From Clostridia bacterium (GTDB lineage Bacteria; Bacillota; Clostridia; Christensenellales; Aristaeellaceae): 48,374 nucleotides of DNA. Within the stretch, counting starts at the first letter, position 1; each line of letters opens with the position of its first letter. Below, piece by piece: positions 24,212-32,903 of the stretch. The DNA is taken from positions 1 to 48,374 of the forward strand of contig JAFVXE010000012.1 of NCBI GenBank assembly GCA_017501255.1, in the 5' to 3' direction. A program made the translations under genes and the position numbers. Under the pieces are notes generated by a model, which worked only from the letters and a program-made list of their open reading frames with translations, did no database searches and was not told the origin of the DNA.

Positions 24212-25669
24212 ATGGATATGAAGCAACCCAAGCCAAACCGCAGTATGGAACAGCAGATCAAGCGTTTGCTGCTCACTGTTTTTCCTGTTATCTGCCTAAT
24301 TCTGTTTCTTCTTATCTTAATGCTGCTGACCGTGAATACCCAATACACCGGCGTTCTGCAAAGCGCCAACACAGCAGCGGACTTTAACCTGGAATTCAAG
24401 GCCATGCTGGATCTTGGTATGTATAACCACGTCATCCTGCCAAGAAGCGAAAAAGCAATCGATCAATTGCCCATGGACGTGCTGGATGATGCCGAAGAAG
24501 TGCTCCGCCGCCTTGAAGTTACCACCACCCTGCGGGATAACCGCTGGCGTGTGCAGAGTATGCTGGATATGTGCCGCAACCTGCGCAACTACATGATCGA
24601 AATCGCTTTGGAAGAATCCTACGATAACCGTATGGATCTGCTGGAGCGGAACATCCGTGGTGAAACCGGCCTTACCAAGCTGATTGAAACCTATATGCAC
24701 GATTTCATCGCCGATGAAGTGCGTGAGATGGCAAGGCTTCAAAAGCAGCTGACCTCGCAGATCACAGCCGTGATCATCGTCGTGGTGGCAGGTGTGTTGC
24801 TGCTGTTCATCGCAACGATCTGGTACTCCGTCCGGGTAACCCGCCGCATTACCGGCCCCATCAGCGCCCTTTCCAAAAAGGCGCAGCAATTCGGCGAGGG
24901 ACACTTTGATTCCGTCCCGGTGGATACCCACATTACCGAACTTAAAACCCTGGACAGCGGCTTTGATGAAATGGCCCGACGGGTGGATGCCTTGATGGAA
25001 AAGCAGATCGAGGACCAGAAATCCCTGCACCGGGCCGAGCTGGAGCTTTTGCAGGCGCAGATCAACCCTCACTTCCTCTATAATACCCTGGACTCCATCG
25101 CCATCCTTGCGGAAAGCGACCGTGGAGAGGATGTTGTGGATATGGTCACCAACCTTTCCACCTTCTTCCGCAATTCCCTGAGCAAAGGCGAAGATATTAT
25201 CTCGCTGGATGCGGAATGCAAGCAGGTGACCAGCTATCTGGAAATTCAGCAGATCCGCTACAGCGATATTCTCCGTTATGAAATTCATGTGCCGGAAGAA
25301 CTGTTGGATTGCAAGGTGCCCAAACTGATCCTGCAGCCCTTGGTGGAAAACGCCCTGTACCATGGCATCAAGAACCGCCGGGGTATGGGCACCATCATCG
25401 TTACCGGCGAAAGCGACGGGGACGATTTGCTGCTGAAAGTTGCCGATAATGGCGCTGGCATGACCGAGGAACAGGTACGCATCCTGCAAGCCGGCATCTA
25501 CGAAGACCGTCACACCGGTCTGGGACTGGTGAACGTACATAAACGAATCCGCCTTTATTGCGGCGAACCCTACGGATTATTCTTTGAAAGTACTTCTGGC
25601 AAGGGATCTACTGTTTCCATCCGCTTGCCGCAAAGCCGAACCCTTGGAGAGGAGGACCACCCTCAATGA
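24212..25669 (+). CDS. Sensor histidine kinase, LytS/YesM type
   Basis: 485 aa. Membrane helices at about 19-41 and 184-206 enclose an extracellular domain of about 140 mostly helical residues. HAMP domain about 207-260. The His_kinase box ELLQAQINPHFLYNTLDSI holds His 287; the ATPase domain has LVENALYHGIK, DNGAGM and GLGLVNVHKRI. It would phosphorylate the AraC-type regulator encoded at 26646-28235. Two starts are possible: ATG 24212 (4 bases from AAAGGGG) and ATG 24218 (10 bases); I keep the first. Its stop overlaps the next start by ATGA, so kinase and binding protein are translated together. Confidence 0.92.
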   Translation: MDMKQPKPNRSMEQQIKRLLLTVFPVICLILFLLILMLLTVNTQYTGVLQSANTAADFNLEFKAMLDLGMYNHVILPRSEKAIDQLPMDVLDDAEEVLRRLEVTTTLRDNRWRVQSMLDMCRNLRNYMIEIALEESYDNRMDLLERNIRGETGLTKLIETYMHDFIADEVREMARLQKQLTSQITAVIIVVVAGVLLLFIATIWYSVRVTRRITGPISALSKKAQQFGEGHFDSVPVDTHITELKTLDSGFDEMARRVDALMEKQIEDQKSLHRAELELLQAQINPHFLYNTLDSIAILAESDRGEDVVDMVTNLSTFFRNSLSKGEDIISLDAECKQVTSYLEIQQIRYSDILRYEIHVPEELLDCKVPKLILQPLVENALYHGIKNRRGMGTIIVTGESDGDDLLLKVADNGAGMTEEQVRILQAGIYEDRHTGLGLVNVHKRIRLYCGEPYGLFFESTSGKGSTVSIRLPQSRTLGEEDHPQ

Positions 25670-26652
25670 AAAAACGGTTGACCCTGATTCTTTGCCTGCT
25701 GCTCTGCTGTGCCCTGTGCGGATTGCTGACCAGTTGCGGCAACGCCAACAAAGGCGGCAATGATGGCTACGAAGATTTTGTCGTGGTCGGTTTTTCGCAG
25801 GTGGGCGCAGAGAGCGACTGGCGCAACGCCAACACCAAGAGTATGCAGGAAGCCCTGTCCGAAGCCAACGGCTACCGGCTGATTCTGGATGACGCCCAGC
25901 AGAAGCAGGAGCGGCAGATTACTGCCATCCGCAACTTCATCCATCAGGGAGTGGACTATATTGTGCTGGCTCCCACCACGGAAAAGGGCTGGGAAACGGT
26001 TCTGGCAGAGGCTAAGACCGCCAAAATCCCTGTCATCATCGTGGACCGCATGATCGAAATTGAGGATGACAGTCTGTTTACCTGCTGGATCGGTTCGGAC
26101 TTCCTGGGCGAAGGCCGCAATGCGGTACGCTGGATGGAAAACCATTTCGACGATCAACCCCTGCGCATCGTCCATTTGCAGGGCAATCTGGGTTCTTCTG
26201 CCCAGTTGGGCCGTACCGCTGGTCTGGAGGAAGGCCTGGAACGGCACCCGGAATGGGAACTGGTCTATCAGGAAAACGGCGATTTTACCCAAGCAAAAGG
26301 CCAGGAGCTTGTGGAAGCCCTGCTGGCCGATGGTGTTGAATTTGATGTTCTCTATTCCGAGAATGACAATATGGCCTATGGCGCCATTGATGCCTTGAAA
26401 AATGCGGGCATCACCCCCGGCAAGGACGTAACCATTATTTCCTTTGATGCCGGTCGCCATGCCCTTGAACTGGTCATGGCCGGTGAGATCAGCTATGTGG
26501 TGGAGTGCAATCCCCTCCACGGCCCTCGTGTGGAAGCCATCATCCAGCGGCTGGAAGCCAAGCAGACGCCGCCCAAGCTGACCTATGTGGAAGAAGCCTC
26601 CTTTGATACCGAGACCATCACCCAGACCATCATTGACGGACGTGGTTACTGA
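25666..26652 (+). CDS. Second YtfQ-like sugar-binding lipoprotein, probable kinase co-sensor
   Basis: 328 aa. Lipoprotein signal ending LLTSC. VVVGFSQVGAESDWRNANTKS, AQQKQERQITAIRNFIHQGVDYIVLAPTTEKGWE and IVDRMIE match the E. coli YtfQ (galactofuranose-binding) pattern more closely than the importer's own binding protein does. It overlaps the kinase gene by 4 bases and is on the opposite side of the locus from the importer, so I infer that it signals sugar to the kinase's extracellular domain rather than feeding the permease. Its last 7 bases overlap tail-to-tail with the regulator gene. Confidence 0.9.
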   Translation: MKKRLTLILCLLLCCALCGLLTSCGNANKGGNDGYEDFVVVGFSQVGAESDWRNANTKSMQEALSEANGYRLILDDAQQKQERQITAIRNFIHQGVDYIVLAPTTEKGWETVLAEAKTAKIPVIIVDRMIEIEDDSLFTCWIGSDFLGEGRNAVRWMENHFDDQPLRIVHLQGNLGSSAQLGRTAGLEEGLERHPEWELVYQENGDFTQAKGQELVEALLADGVEFDVLYSENDNMAYGAIDALKNAGITPGKDVTIISFDAGRHALELVMAGEISYVVECNPLHGPRVEAIIQRLEAKQTPPKLTYVEEASFDTETITQTIIDGRGY

Positions 26653-28235
26653 TCGCCCTGCTGGATCCGATTCCGGTACTCTTTGGGAGTGATCCCTTCC
26701 AGCTTACGGAACACATGACTGAAATAGTTGGGCTCATTGTAGCCGATCTCCATCGCAATGGTGGACAGCTTCATGCTGGTATTGGCCAGAAGTTCTTTGG
26801 CCCGCTCAATGCGCATGGCTGTCAGATAGTTAATGAAGGAACGCCCCAGCGTTTGCGAAAACACCGTGCTGAAATGAGCTGAACTGAGACCCACATACTT
26901 TGCCACGCTGATCAGCGAGATATTCGGATCGCAGAAATTCTCTGCCACGTATTTCTCCGCCTTGCTGATCACGTGGCTGTTTTTGACCCCGGCCATGGTT
27001 TCGGCCTTCATGCTGACCGCCTGCCTGAGCAGCTCCACCGCTGTCTGACGGAAACTTTCTTTTCGCCCGGCTGCGGCAAAAATATCATGCTGCTCGCTGA
27101 GCCTTGTGGCCACATCCTTGGCATCCATGCCCGGCGTTGCCCGGGTGACCCGCTCCACCGTCATTTTCAGCAGATCGATCAGCGCATAGTAGCGCATCAA
27201 GGTGCTGCCGAAGCGGTTCCCCTCGGGGCTGTCCAATACTTCATCCACCAAAGCGGGCACATCGTCCGCAGTAGCAAAAAGTAGCTTCTGCTGGAAGGCT
27301 TCACCGAAGGGATTGCCCAATTCCAGCATTTCCGCAGCGATCTGGGCGGTGTCATTCACATCCACCACTTGCCCCGCAGAAACAGCATAGATACGCTTGA
27401 GCAAATCCAGCGCAGTTTTGTACACCTGACTGACAGCGCTGATCCGCTGCACCATATTGCCAACCACTGTGGTGATGGCAGGGCACCATTCCTTCAATTC
27501 GTGCCGCAGAATATTGATAAACTGATAGGCCTGCTCGCTGAGAAACTGTGCATCCTGCCCTCCGCAAAGCACCGCCAGCTGATTGGCCTCCACAAAATAA
27601 TGCAGCTTGATGCCCTGGTTTTCCAATACATTGCGGGCAGCAATCCGTGCCAGACGATGATCACTGTCCTCCTGCCCAAAATGGAACAGCAGAATCTGAT
27701 AATAGGGCTGCACCACATCCAGCTGCAAGGCACGGGCCCGTTCCAGCAAAGTGCTGGTATCCAGCCCGCCGTACAGAAGCTGCTGCATATAGTGCTGGAG
27801 CAGTGCATACTGCACCTCGTCCTGATCATATCCACGGGGCAGCATACTCTGGTTCTTGCTTTCCTCTATCTGCTGCGCCACACCCTCGATCACCTTGATC
27901 AGCTCTGCCGGACGGATGGGCTTGAGCAAATACTGATCCACGCCCAGAGAGATGGCCTTCTGTGCGGATTCAAAATCGCCAAAACCACTGATGATGATGA
28001 TTTTCAGCCACGGCATCATGGCCTTGGCATGGCGGATCAACTCAAAGCCATCCAGAAAAGGCATCCGGATATCCGTCAGAACGATATCCGGAATCAGATC
28101 CTGCATCATGGACAGCGCCATTTCACCATCGGAAGCCTCGCCGCAAAAGGCAAAAGGACCGGGCATATTTTCGATTACATTGCGGATGCTTTGCCGGATC
28201 AGCAGTTCATCCTCCACCACGAATACCTGATACAT
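26646..28235 (-). CDS. AraC-type response regulator, YesN-like
   Basis: 529 aa. Receiver domain 1-120: VVEDE acidic pocket, phospho-acceptor Asp 55 (IVLTDIRMPFLDG), and Lys in YLLKPIRPAE. A middle region of about 280 residues follows, as in YesN. The C-terminal AraC double helix-turn-helix is KYVAENFCDPNISLISVAKY, then AMRIERAKELLANT and MEIGYNEPNYFSHVFRKLEGITPKEYR. Start at 28235 with GGAGGCAGG upstream; an upstream in-frame ATG lacks a ribosome site. It most likely activates the importer operon in response to sugar. Confidence 0.92.
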   Translation of the reverse strand: MYQVFVVEDELLIRQSIRNVIENMPGPFAFCGEASDGEMALSMMQDLIPDIVLTDIRMPFLDGFELIRHAKAMMPWLKIIIISGFGDFESAQKAISLGVDQYLLKPIRPAELIKVIEGVAQQIEESKNQSMLPRGYDQDEVQYALLQHYMQQLLYGGLDTSTLLERARALQLDVVQPYYQILLFHFGQEDSDHRLARIAARNVLENQGIKLHYFVEANQLAVLCGGQDAQFLSEQAYQFINILRHELKEWCPAITTVVGNMVQRISAVSQVYKTALDLLKRIYAVSAGQVVDVNDTAQIAAEMLELGNPFGEAFQQKLLFATADDVPALVDEVLDSPEGNRFGSTLMRYYALIDLLKMTVERVTRATPGMDAKDVATRLSEQHDIFAAAGRKESFRQTAVELLRQAVSMKAETMAGVKNSHVISKAEKYVAENFCDPNISLISVAKYVGLSSAHFSTVFSQTLGRSFINYLTAMRIERAKELLANTSMKLSTIAMEIGYNEPNYFSHVFRKLEGITPKEYRNRIQQGDQ

Positions 28236-28297
28236 CCCCCTGCCTCCTTTGCGTTCCTTGCCTGTTCCATCCATCTCATTCACACATATTTAACATT

Positions 28298-28326
28298 ATT
28301 ATACCCATTCCCAAACAAACTGGCAA
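28298..28326 (-). promoter_or_regulatory. Promoter of the response regulator gene
   Basis: Minus strand TTGCCA (28326-28321), 17 bases, TATAAT (28303-28298). Confidence 0.8.
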
Positions 28327-28362
28327 GTTTTTCTCCCGAATGCTATGATAGCCCCCCAACCC

Positions 28363-28391
28363 TTGAGGATAGCTGCAAAAGATGCTATACT
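28363..28391 (+). promoter_or_regulatory. Promoter of the IlvD/Edd dehydratase gene
   Basis: TTGAGG (28363-28368), 17 bases, TATACT (28386-28391), about 35 bases before the start codon. A second TATGAT at 28344-28349 could belong to an alternative promoter. Confidence 0.7.
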
Positions 28392-28432
28392 CACTGTACT
28401 TCCCTTACGAACGAAACCCGGAGGATAGCCAA

Positions 28433-30148
28433 ATGATCAGTCAAAAAATCCGCGCATTGGCGCCGGAACAGGATCCCCTGCGCATGGGTATGGGCTGGAG
28501 CGTGGAGGATTTATCCAAACCTCAGATCATGGTGGAGAGTACCTTTGGCGACAGCCATCCCGGCAGCGCCCATCTTCTCTCCCTCGTTGAGGAGGCGGTG
28601 AATGCCATAAACAGCAACGGTGGGAAAGCTGCCCGCTACTTTACCACTGATATCTGCGATGGCATGGCGCAGGGACACGATGGCATGAATTACTCGCTGG
28701 TCAGCCGGGACATGATCGCCGGAATGATCGAGATTCATGCCGGTGCAACACCCTTTGACGGCGGTGTATTCATCTCCAGCTGCGATAAGGCGGTACCCGC
28801 TCACCTGATGGGCATCGGACGGGTGAATATGCCCTCCATCCTTGTTACTGGCGGTGTCATGGATGCCGGGCCTGACTTGCTGACATTGGAACAAATCGGT
28901 ATCTATGCAGCAAAATGCGCCCGTGGAGAAATTACCGGGGAAAAACTCCAATGGTACAAACAGCACGCCTGTCCAAGCTGCGGTGCCTGTTCTTTTATGG
29001 GTACTGCTTCCACCATGCAAATTATGGGCGAAGCCCTTGGGCTGATGCTGCCCGGAACTGCTTTGCTGCCTGCCTGCAGCCCTCTGCTTGCAGATGCAGC
29101 GCATAAGGCAGGCAAGCAAATATTGAAACTGGCCGAACTGGGGCTTCGTCCCCGGAATATGGTCACTCGTGAATCCTTTGAAAACGCCGTGATGGTTCAC
29201 GCAGCCATTTCCGGCTCCACCAACAGCCTTTTGCACATCCCTGCCATTGCCCGTGAATTCGACATCGACTTTGATGCCGAACGATTCGACCGACTGCACC
29301 GTGGCGCTCATTACCTGCTGGACATCCGTCCTGCCGGACGCTGGCCTGCCCAGTATTTCACCTATGCTGGCGGCGTACCCCGAGTGATGGAAGAGATCCG
29401 GTCGGTGCTTCATCTGGATGCAATGACCGTCACCGGCAAAACCCTGGGCGAGAATTTGGACGATCTCAAAAACAGCGGCTACTACGACCGCTGCGACGAA
29501 GCCTGCGCCAAGGTGGGCCTGCACTGGCAGGATATCATCCGGCCCTATGACAAAGCCATTGGTACCAATGGCGCCATCGCTATTCTGAAAGGCAATCTGG
29601 CCCCGGATGGCGCTGTCATCAAGCACACCGCCTGCCCCAAAGAAATGTTCCAAGCCACGCTTCGAGCCCGCCCCTTCGATTGCGAGGAGGACGCTCTGGC
29701 GGCTGTCCTCCGGCATGATATCCAGCCCGGTGATGCTGTCTTTATCCGCTATGAAGGCCCTAAAGGCTCCGGTATGCCGGAAATGTTCTACACATCAGAA
29801 GCCATTTCCTCCGACCCTGCGTTGGGCAGAAGCATTGCACTCATCACCGATGGACGTTTTTCCGGTGCTTCCACCGGCCCTTCAATCGGTCATGTGTCAC
29901 CAGAGGCAGCCAAGGGCGGCCCCATTGCACTGGTGGAGGAAGGCGACCTGATCCGCATCGACATCCCCGCCCGCAAGCTGGACATTGTGGGCATTGCCGG
30001 GCGTGAACTGCCACAGGAAGAGATAGCGGCTGTGCTGGAAGAACGAAAAGCTGCATGGAAAAAGCCCGAGAACAAACACACAAACGGTGTACTGAAATTG
30101 TTCTCCCACAATGCCCGCTCGCCTATGGAAGGCGGCGGCATGGAATGA
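28433..30148 (+). CDS. IlvD/Edd-family dehydratase (dihydroxy-acid or sugar-acid)
   Basis: 571 aa from ATG at 28433 (CGGAGGA upstream). Iron-sulfur and metal motifs are TTDICDGMAQGHDGMNYSL (Cys 75), FISSCDKAVPAHLMG (Cys 117, with Lys 119 the carbamylated Lys position) and HACPSCGACSFMGTASTM (Cys 180-186). The C-terminal GPKGSGMPEMF and LITDGRFSGASTGPSIGHVSPEAA are also conserved. It removes water from a 2,3-dihydroxy acid. In valine/isoleucine synthesis this is IlvD, but no ilv genes are near. Its position next to the furanose importer and regulator suggests an aldonic acid such as galactonate or arabinonate. The substrate is not decided by sequence reading. Confidence 0.88.
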   Translation: MISQKIRALAPEQDPLRMGMGWSVEDLSKPQIMVESTFGDSHPGSAHLLSLVEEAVNAINSNGGKAARYFTTDICDGMAQGHDGMNYSLVSRDMIAGMIEIHAGATPFDGGVFISSCDKAVPAHLMGIGRVNMPSILVTGGVMDAGPDLLTLEQIGIYAAKCARGEITGEKLQWYKQHACPSCGACSFMGTASTMQIMGEALGLMLPGTALLPACSPLLADAAHKAGKQILKLAELGLRPRNMVTRESFENAVMVHAAISGSTNSLLHIPAIAREFDIDFDAERFDRLHRGAHYLLDIRPAGRWPAQYFTYAGGVPRVMEEIRSVLHLDAMTVTGKTLGENLDDLKNSGYYDRCDEACAKVGLHWQDIIRPYDKAIGTNGAIAILKGNLAPDGAVIKHTACPKEMFQATLRARPFDCEEDALAAVLRHDIQPGDAVFIRYEGPKGSGMPEMFYTSEAISSDPALGRSIALITDGRFSGASTGPSIGHVSPEAAKGGPIALVEEGDLIRIDIPARKLDIVGIAGRELPQEEIAAVLEERKAAWKKPENKHTNGVLKLFSHNARSPMEGGGME

Positions 30149-30162
30149 GCTTTCCATAAACA

Positions 30163-30204
30163 AATCCCACCCCAGCATCACAAAACGGATGCTGGGGTGG
30201 GATT
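30163..30204 (+). terminator. Bidirectional terminator between the dehydratase and purC
   Basis: Perfect 17-bp stem (30163-30179 with 30188-30204), 8-base loop, followed by GTTAT. The arms end in AATCCC/GGGATT; it lies between convergent genes. Confidence 0.85.
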
Positions 30205-30221
30205 GTTATCAGCGTAATTCC

Positions 30222-30905
30222 TTACCGATTCAGAATCAGCTTGGTCAGCTCCACGGGCTCTACAATCTGGTCGCCCTTGTAGACGCGCATATTGCCGGAA
30301 GCGATCTCGTCGATCAGGATCACTTCTCCGTTGTTGTAGCCAAACTCAAACTTGATATCCCACAGATCCAGACCGATGGACTTGAGGTCGTCAGCCACGA
30401 TCTTGGTAATGGCCAGGGTCTGCTTCTTCATGCTCTCAAACAGTTCGGGGCTCATAACGCCCAGTGCAGCCAGACCTTCGCCGGTAACCAGGGGATCGCC
30501 CTTGGCGTCATTCTTGAAGGTGCATTCCACATAGCCGCCCTCCAGGGGAGTGCCATCGGCGATGTACTCGCCATAGCGGCGGATGAAGCTGCCGGTAGCC
30601 ACCAGACGGCAGATGACTTCCAGACCATGACCAAACACGGTGGCGGGCAGCACTTCCATGGTAGCGTCTTCCACGTTGGCGCTCACATAGTGGGTCTTGA
30701 TGCCAGCCTGCTTGAGCAGCTCAAAATAATGAACGGAAGTTTCCAGATTGGCCTTGCCAATGCCTTCGATGGTCAGACCCACGGTGTTTTCGCCGGGATC
30801 GAACACGCCGTCCTTGCCGGTGCAGTCATCCTTGAACTTGAGCAGCACATTGCCGTTTTCCAGTTCGAAAACGTCCTTGGTTTTGCCTTCATACAGTTTC
30901 TTCAT
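30222..30905 (-). CDS. purC: Phosphoribosylaminoimidazole-succinocarboxamide synthase
   Basis: 227 aa, the normal length. It joins aspartate to CAIR with ATP in purine synthesis. [12 protein letters not shown] (ATP site), [26 protein letters not shown] and [31 protein letters not shown] are PurC signatures. Start at 30905 has AAGGAG upstream; the frame runs on to 30986 through leader sequence that forms hairpins. It is a single-gene unit here with no other pur genes around. Confidence 0.96.
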   Translation of the reverse strand: MKKLYEGKTKDVFELENGNVLLKFKDDCTGKDGVFDPGENTVGLTIEGIGKANLETSVHYFELLKQAGIKTHYVSANVEDATMEVLPATVFGHGLEVICRLVATGSFIRRYGEYIADGTPLEGGYVECTFKNDAKGDPLVTGEGLAALGVMSPELFESMKKQTLAITKIVADDLKSIGLDLWDIKFEFGYNNGEVILIDEIASGNMRVYKGDQIVEPVELTKLILNR

Positions 30906-31009
30906 TTTCCAGCACTCCTTCATTGCACTCTGCAAAGTGTAGAACCGGCGTTTCTCCGGAAATCCTCCGGGGACAGCACCTGTCATTCATCTTGAAAAAA
31001 ACCGTGCTT

Positions 31010-31039
31010 ATTTTATCACAACGCAGGGGAAAAAATCAA
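31010..31039 (-). promoter_or_regulatory. Promoter of purC
   Basis: Minus strand TTGATT (31039-31034), 18 bases, TAAAAT (31015-31010). The ~95-nt leader carries three small perfect hairpins: 30972-30984, 30956-30970 and 30923-30935. I see no purine riboswitch core. Confidence 0.65.
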
Positions 31040-31101
31040 TCATGCGCCCATAGAGAATGGTCGTTTTCTGTATTTTTTCGGGATGGTTTTTCACCGCAGC
31101 C

Positions 31102-32004
31102 TTACCGGTTTCTCAGCTTTTCCACCGCCGTCTGAAACGCTGCCGGTGGTTGCGCCACAAAATGCAGCCGCTCCCCGGTGCGGGGATGGGTGAAATCCAG
31201 CGTATGGGCATGAAGCATCAGCCGCGGCACCCGCACGCCGCCCTTGCTGAGGCCATAGATCACATCCCCAGCCAACGGGCGATGGATGCTCTGCATATGC
31301 ACACGAATCTGATGGGTTCGTCCAGTCAGAATCTGCACATCCAGCAAGGCAGCATCCCGCAGGTTTTCCACCAGCGTCCACCGGGTCAGGGCCTCCCGGC
31401 CTTCCGGATCAATCGCCATTTTCTTTCGATCCTTCTTGGAACGGGCGATGGGCTTGTTGATCTCGCCTTGCGGCTCCTTCATGTTGCCCTCCACCACTGC
31501 CAGATAGTGCTTTTCCATGCTGCGCTCGCTGAGCTGCCGGGAGAGGCTTTCGTGAGCCATGTCGTTCTTGGCGACCATCAACAAGCCGCTGGTATCCTTA
31601 TCCAGCCGGTGCACAATACCCGGACGCTTCACGCCGCCGATGCCGCTGAGGCTGTCCATGGCATACAATAGCGCATTCACCAGCGTACCGTTTTCATTTC
31701 CGGCTGCCGGGTGCACCACCATGCCGCAGGGCTTGTCCACAACAGCTACATCCTCATCCTCGTATAGAATATCAATGGGGATGTTCTCTTTTTCAACCGT
31801 GGATTCCACCGCATCCGGCACGGTAAAGGCCACATGATCACCGAGTTTCACATTGAATCCTGCCTTGGTGATGGCTTTTCCGTTCACAGAGCACAAACCC
31901 TCTGCAATCCATTTGGCGGCCTGGGAACGGCTGACGTCCCCTTCCAGCGATACCAGCACATCCAGCCGCATATCAATGATTGCCGTCTTCTCAATCTTCT
32001 GCAT
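31102..32004 (-). CDS. Ribosomal large-subunit pseudouridine synthase, RluD family
   Basis: 300 aa from ATG at 32004. N-terminal S4 RNA-binding domain (RLDVLVSLEGDVSRSQAAKW to about residue 65). Catalytic domain with GIVHRLDKDTSGLLMVAKND (catalytic Asp), then MEKHYLAVVEG, LLDVQILTGRTHQIRVH and MLHAHTLDFTHP. Family members isomerise uridines in 23S rRNA. It overlaps the end of lspA by 14 bases with AGAGAGAAG as ribosome site, the common lspA-rluD order of Firmicutes. Confidence 0.94.
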   Translation of the reverse strand: MQKIEKTAIIDMRLDVLVSLEGDVSRSQAAKWIAEGLCSVNGKAITKAGFNVKLGDHVAFTVPDAVESTVEKENIPIDILYEDEDVAVVDKPCGMVVHPAAGNENGTLVNALLYAMDSLSGIGGVKRPGIVHRLDKDTSGLLMVAKNDMAHESLSRQLSERSMEKHYLAVVEGNMKEPQGEINKPIARSKKDRKKMAIDPEGREALTRWTLVENLRDAALLDVQILTGRTHQIRVHMQSIHRPLAGDVIYGLSKGGVRVPRLMLHAHTLDFTHPRTGERLHFVAQPPAAFQTAVEKLRNR

Positions 32005-32455
32005 TCTTCTCTCTCCAATCACCCGGTCTGAACAACAGGCTGAATACCAGCAGCGCCACACCGAAACATACCGCCACATCCGCCACATTGCACACAAACC
32101 AGGGCAAAAACGGAAAATACAGCATATCTACCACATATCCCTGCACCAGCCGCTCAATGTAATTGCCCAGAAAACCGCCCAGAATCAACCCGCAGGCGAT
32201 ACGGGTATAGATGGTGATGTGGTATTTCCGGAGCATCAGCCAACCGCACAGCACGATCACCACCGGCAATACAAGCAATGCAATCTGGTTGCCGCTCATC
32301 AGACCCAACGCAATGCCATCGTTATGGGTCAGGCGAAGGGTCAAAAGCCAGGGAATGGCCGACACATCCCCATGACCCAGATGAAGCGTTGCCAATCGTT
32401 TGGTCAGCAGATCCAAAAACAGCGTTGCCGCTGCCACCAGCCCCATCCAGACCAT
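31991..32455 (-). CDS. lspA: Lipoprotein signal peptidase (signal peptidase II)
   Basis: 154 aa, four membrane helices. It cleaves the signal of prolipoproteins, such as those encoded in this window. TLRLTHNDGIALGL is the conserved N-x-G block; GNYIERLVQGYVVDML and FVCNVADVAVCFG contain the two catalytic Asp (VVD and VAD). The usual G-N-x-I-D-R reads G-N-Y-I-E-R, a conservative change. It is followed by rluD with overlap and preceded by the DUF5665 gene by 17 bases. Confidence 0.93.
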   Translation of the reverse strand: MVWMGLVAAATLFLDLLTKRLATLHLGHGDVSAIPWLLTLRLTHNDGIALGLMSGNQIALLVLPVVIVLCGWLMLRKYHITIYTRIACGLILGGFLGNYIERLVQGYVVDMLYFPFLPWFVCNVADVAVCFGVALLVFSLLFRPGDWREKNAED

Positions 32456-32472
32456 AACTGTCCCCCATTTCC

Positions 32473-32793
32473 TTATTTCATGCCATTCTGCACCACATTC
32501 ATAATCTCATCCAGCAATTCACCGATCAGCGGCAGGTTATGCCGTGCCAGATCCTGCAAAATAAGAATGAGAATCGCACCCAGAATGGTAAAACCAATGG
32601 CCATGCCAACGCCCCTCGCAATGCCGGACAAGAAATTGCTCCAAAAAAGCCGTCTGCGGTCGTCCACATAGCGAACATATTCCGCCAGTCGAAGGCGTTC
32701 CATGCTTTCTAGCCAACGGTTGAACTGTTCCTCTGCCATAGAAATCCGCTTTTCCGCTTTTTCCGGCTTTGGATCGTTTTGCTTGCGATTCAT
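32473..32793 (-). CDS. DUF5665 membrane protein
   Basis: 106 aa from ATG at 32793 (TGGGGTGGTG upstream); the frame stays open to 32925 but that region is the rplQ terminator and a promoter. The charged N-terminus is followed by LRLAEYVRYVDDRRRLFWSNFLSGIARGVGMAIGFTILG, the DUF5665 block with one membrane helix, and LPLIGELLDEIMNVVQ. Function unknown; conserved in many Clostridia and Bacilli as a small membrane protein. First gene of the DUF5665-lspA-rluD unit. Confidence 0.85.
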   Translation of the reverse strand: MNRKQNDPKPEKAEKRISMAEEQFNRWLESMERLRLAEYVRYVDDRRRLFWSNFLSGIARGVGMAIGFTILGAILILILQDLARHNLPLIGELLDEIMNVVQNGMK

Positions 32794-32842
32794 CACACCA
32801 CCCCACAGGATAGTGTGCGCTGCTTTGGCAAGTCCATGTACT

Positions 32843-32871
32843 ATCATAACAAAAAACCCCTTCCGATGCAA
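32843..32871 (-). promoter_or_regulatory. Promoter of DUF5665-lspA-rluD, embedded in the rplQ terminator
   Basis: Minus strand TTGCAT (32871-32866), 17 bases, TATGAT (32848-32843). The -35 box is in the loop of the rplQ terminator and the spacer is its 3' arm with the T-run. Confidence 0.7.
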
Positions 32872-32888
32872 ATCAGAAGGGGTTTTTG
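32851..32888 (-). terminator. Terminator of the ribosomal protein superoperon after rplQ
   Basis: Stem AAAAACCCCTTC (32887-32876 on the minus strand) with GAAGGGGTTTTT (32863-32852), 12-base loop, T-run to 32851. It starts 16 bases after the rplQ stop. Confidence 0.92.
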
Positions 32889-32903
32889 CGCTCGTTGATG
32901 AGA

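Noticed and set aside
30906..31009. Purine riboswitch before purC
   Set aside because: I could not find the conserved junction and kissing-loop sequences; only short simple hairpins are present.
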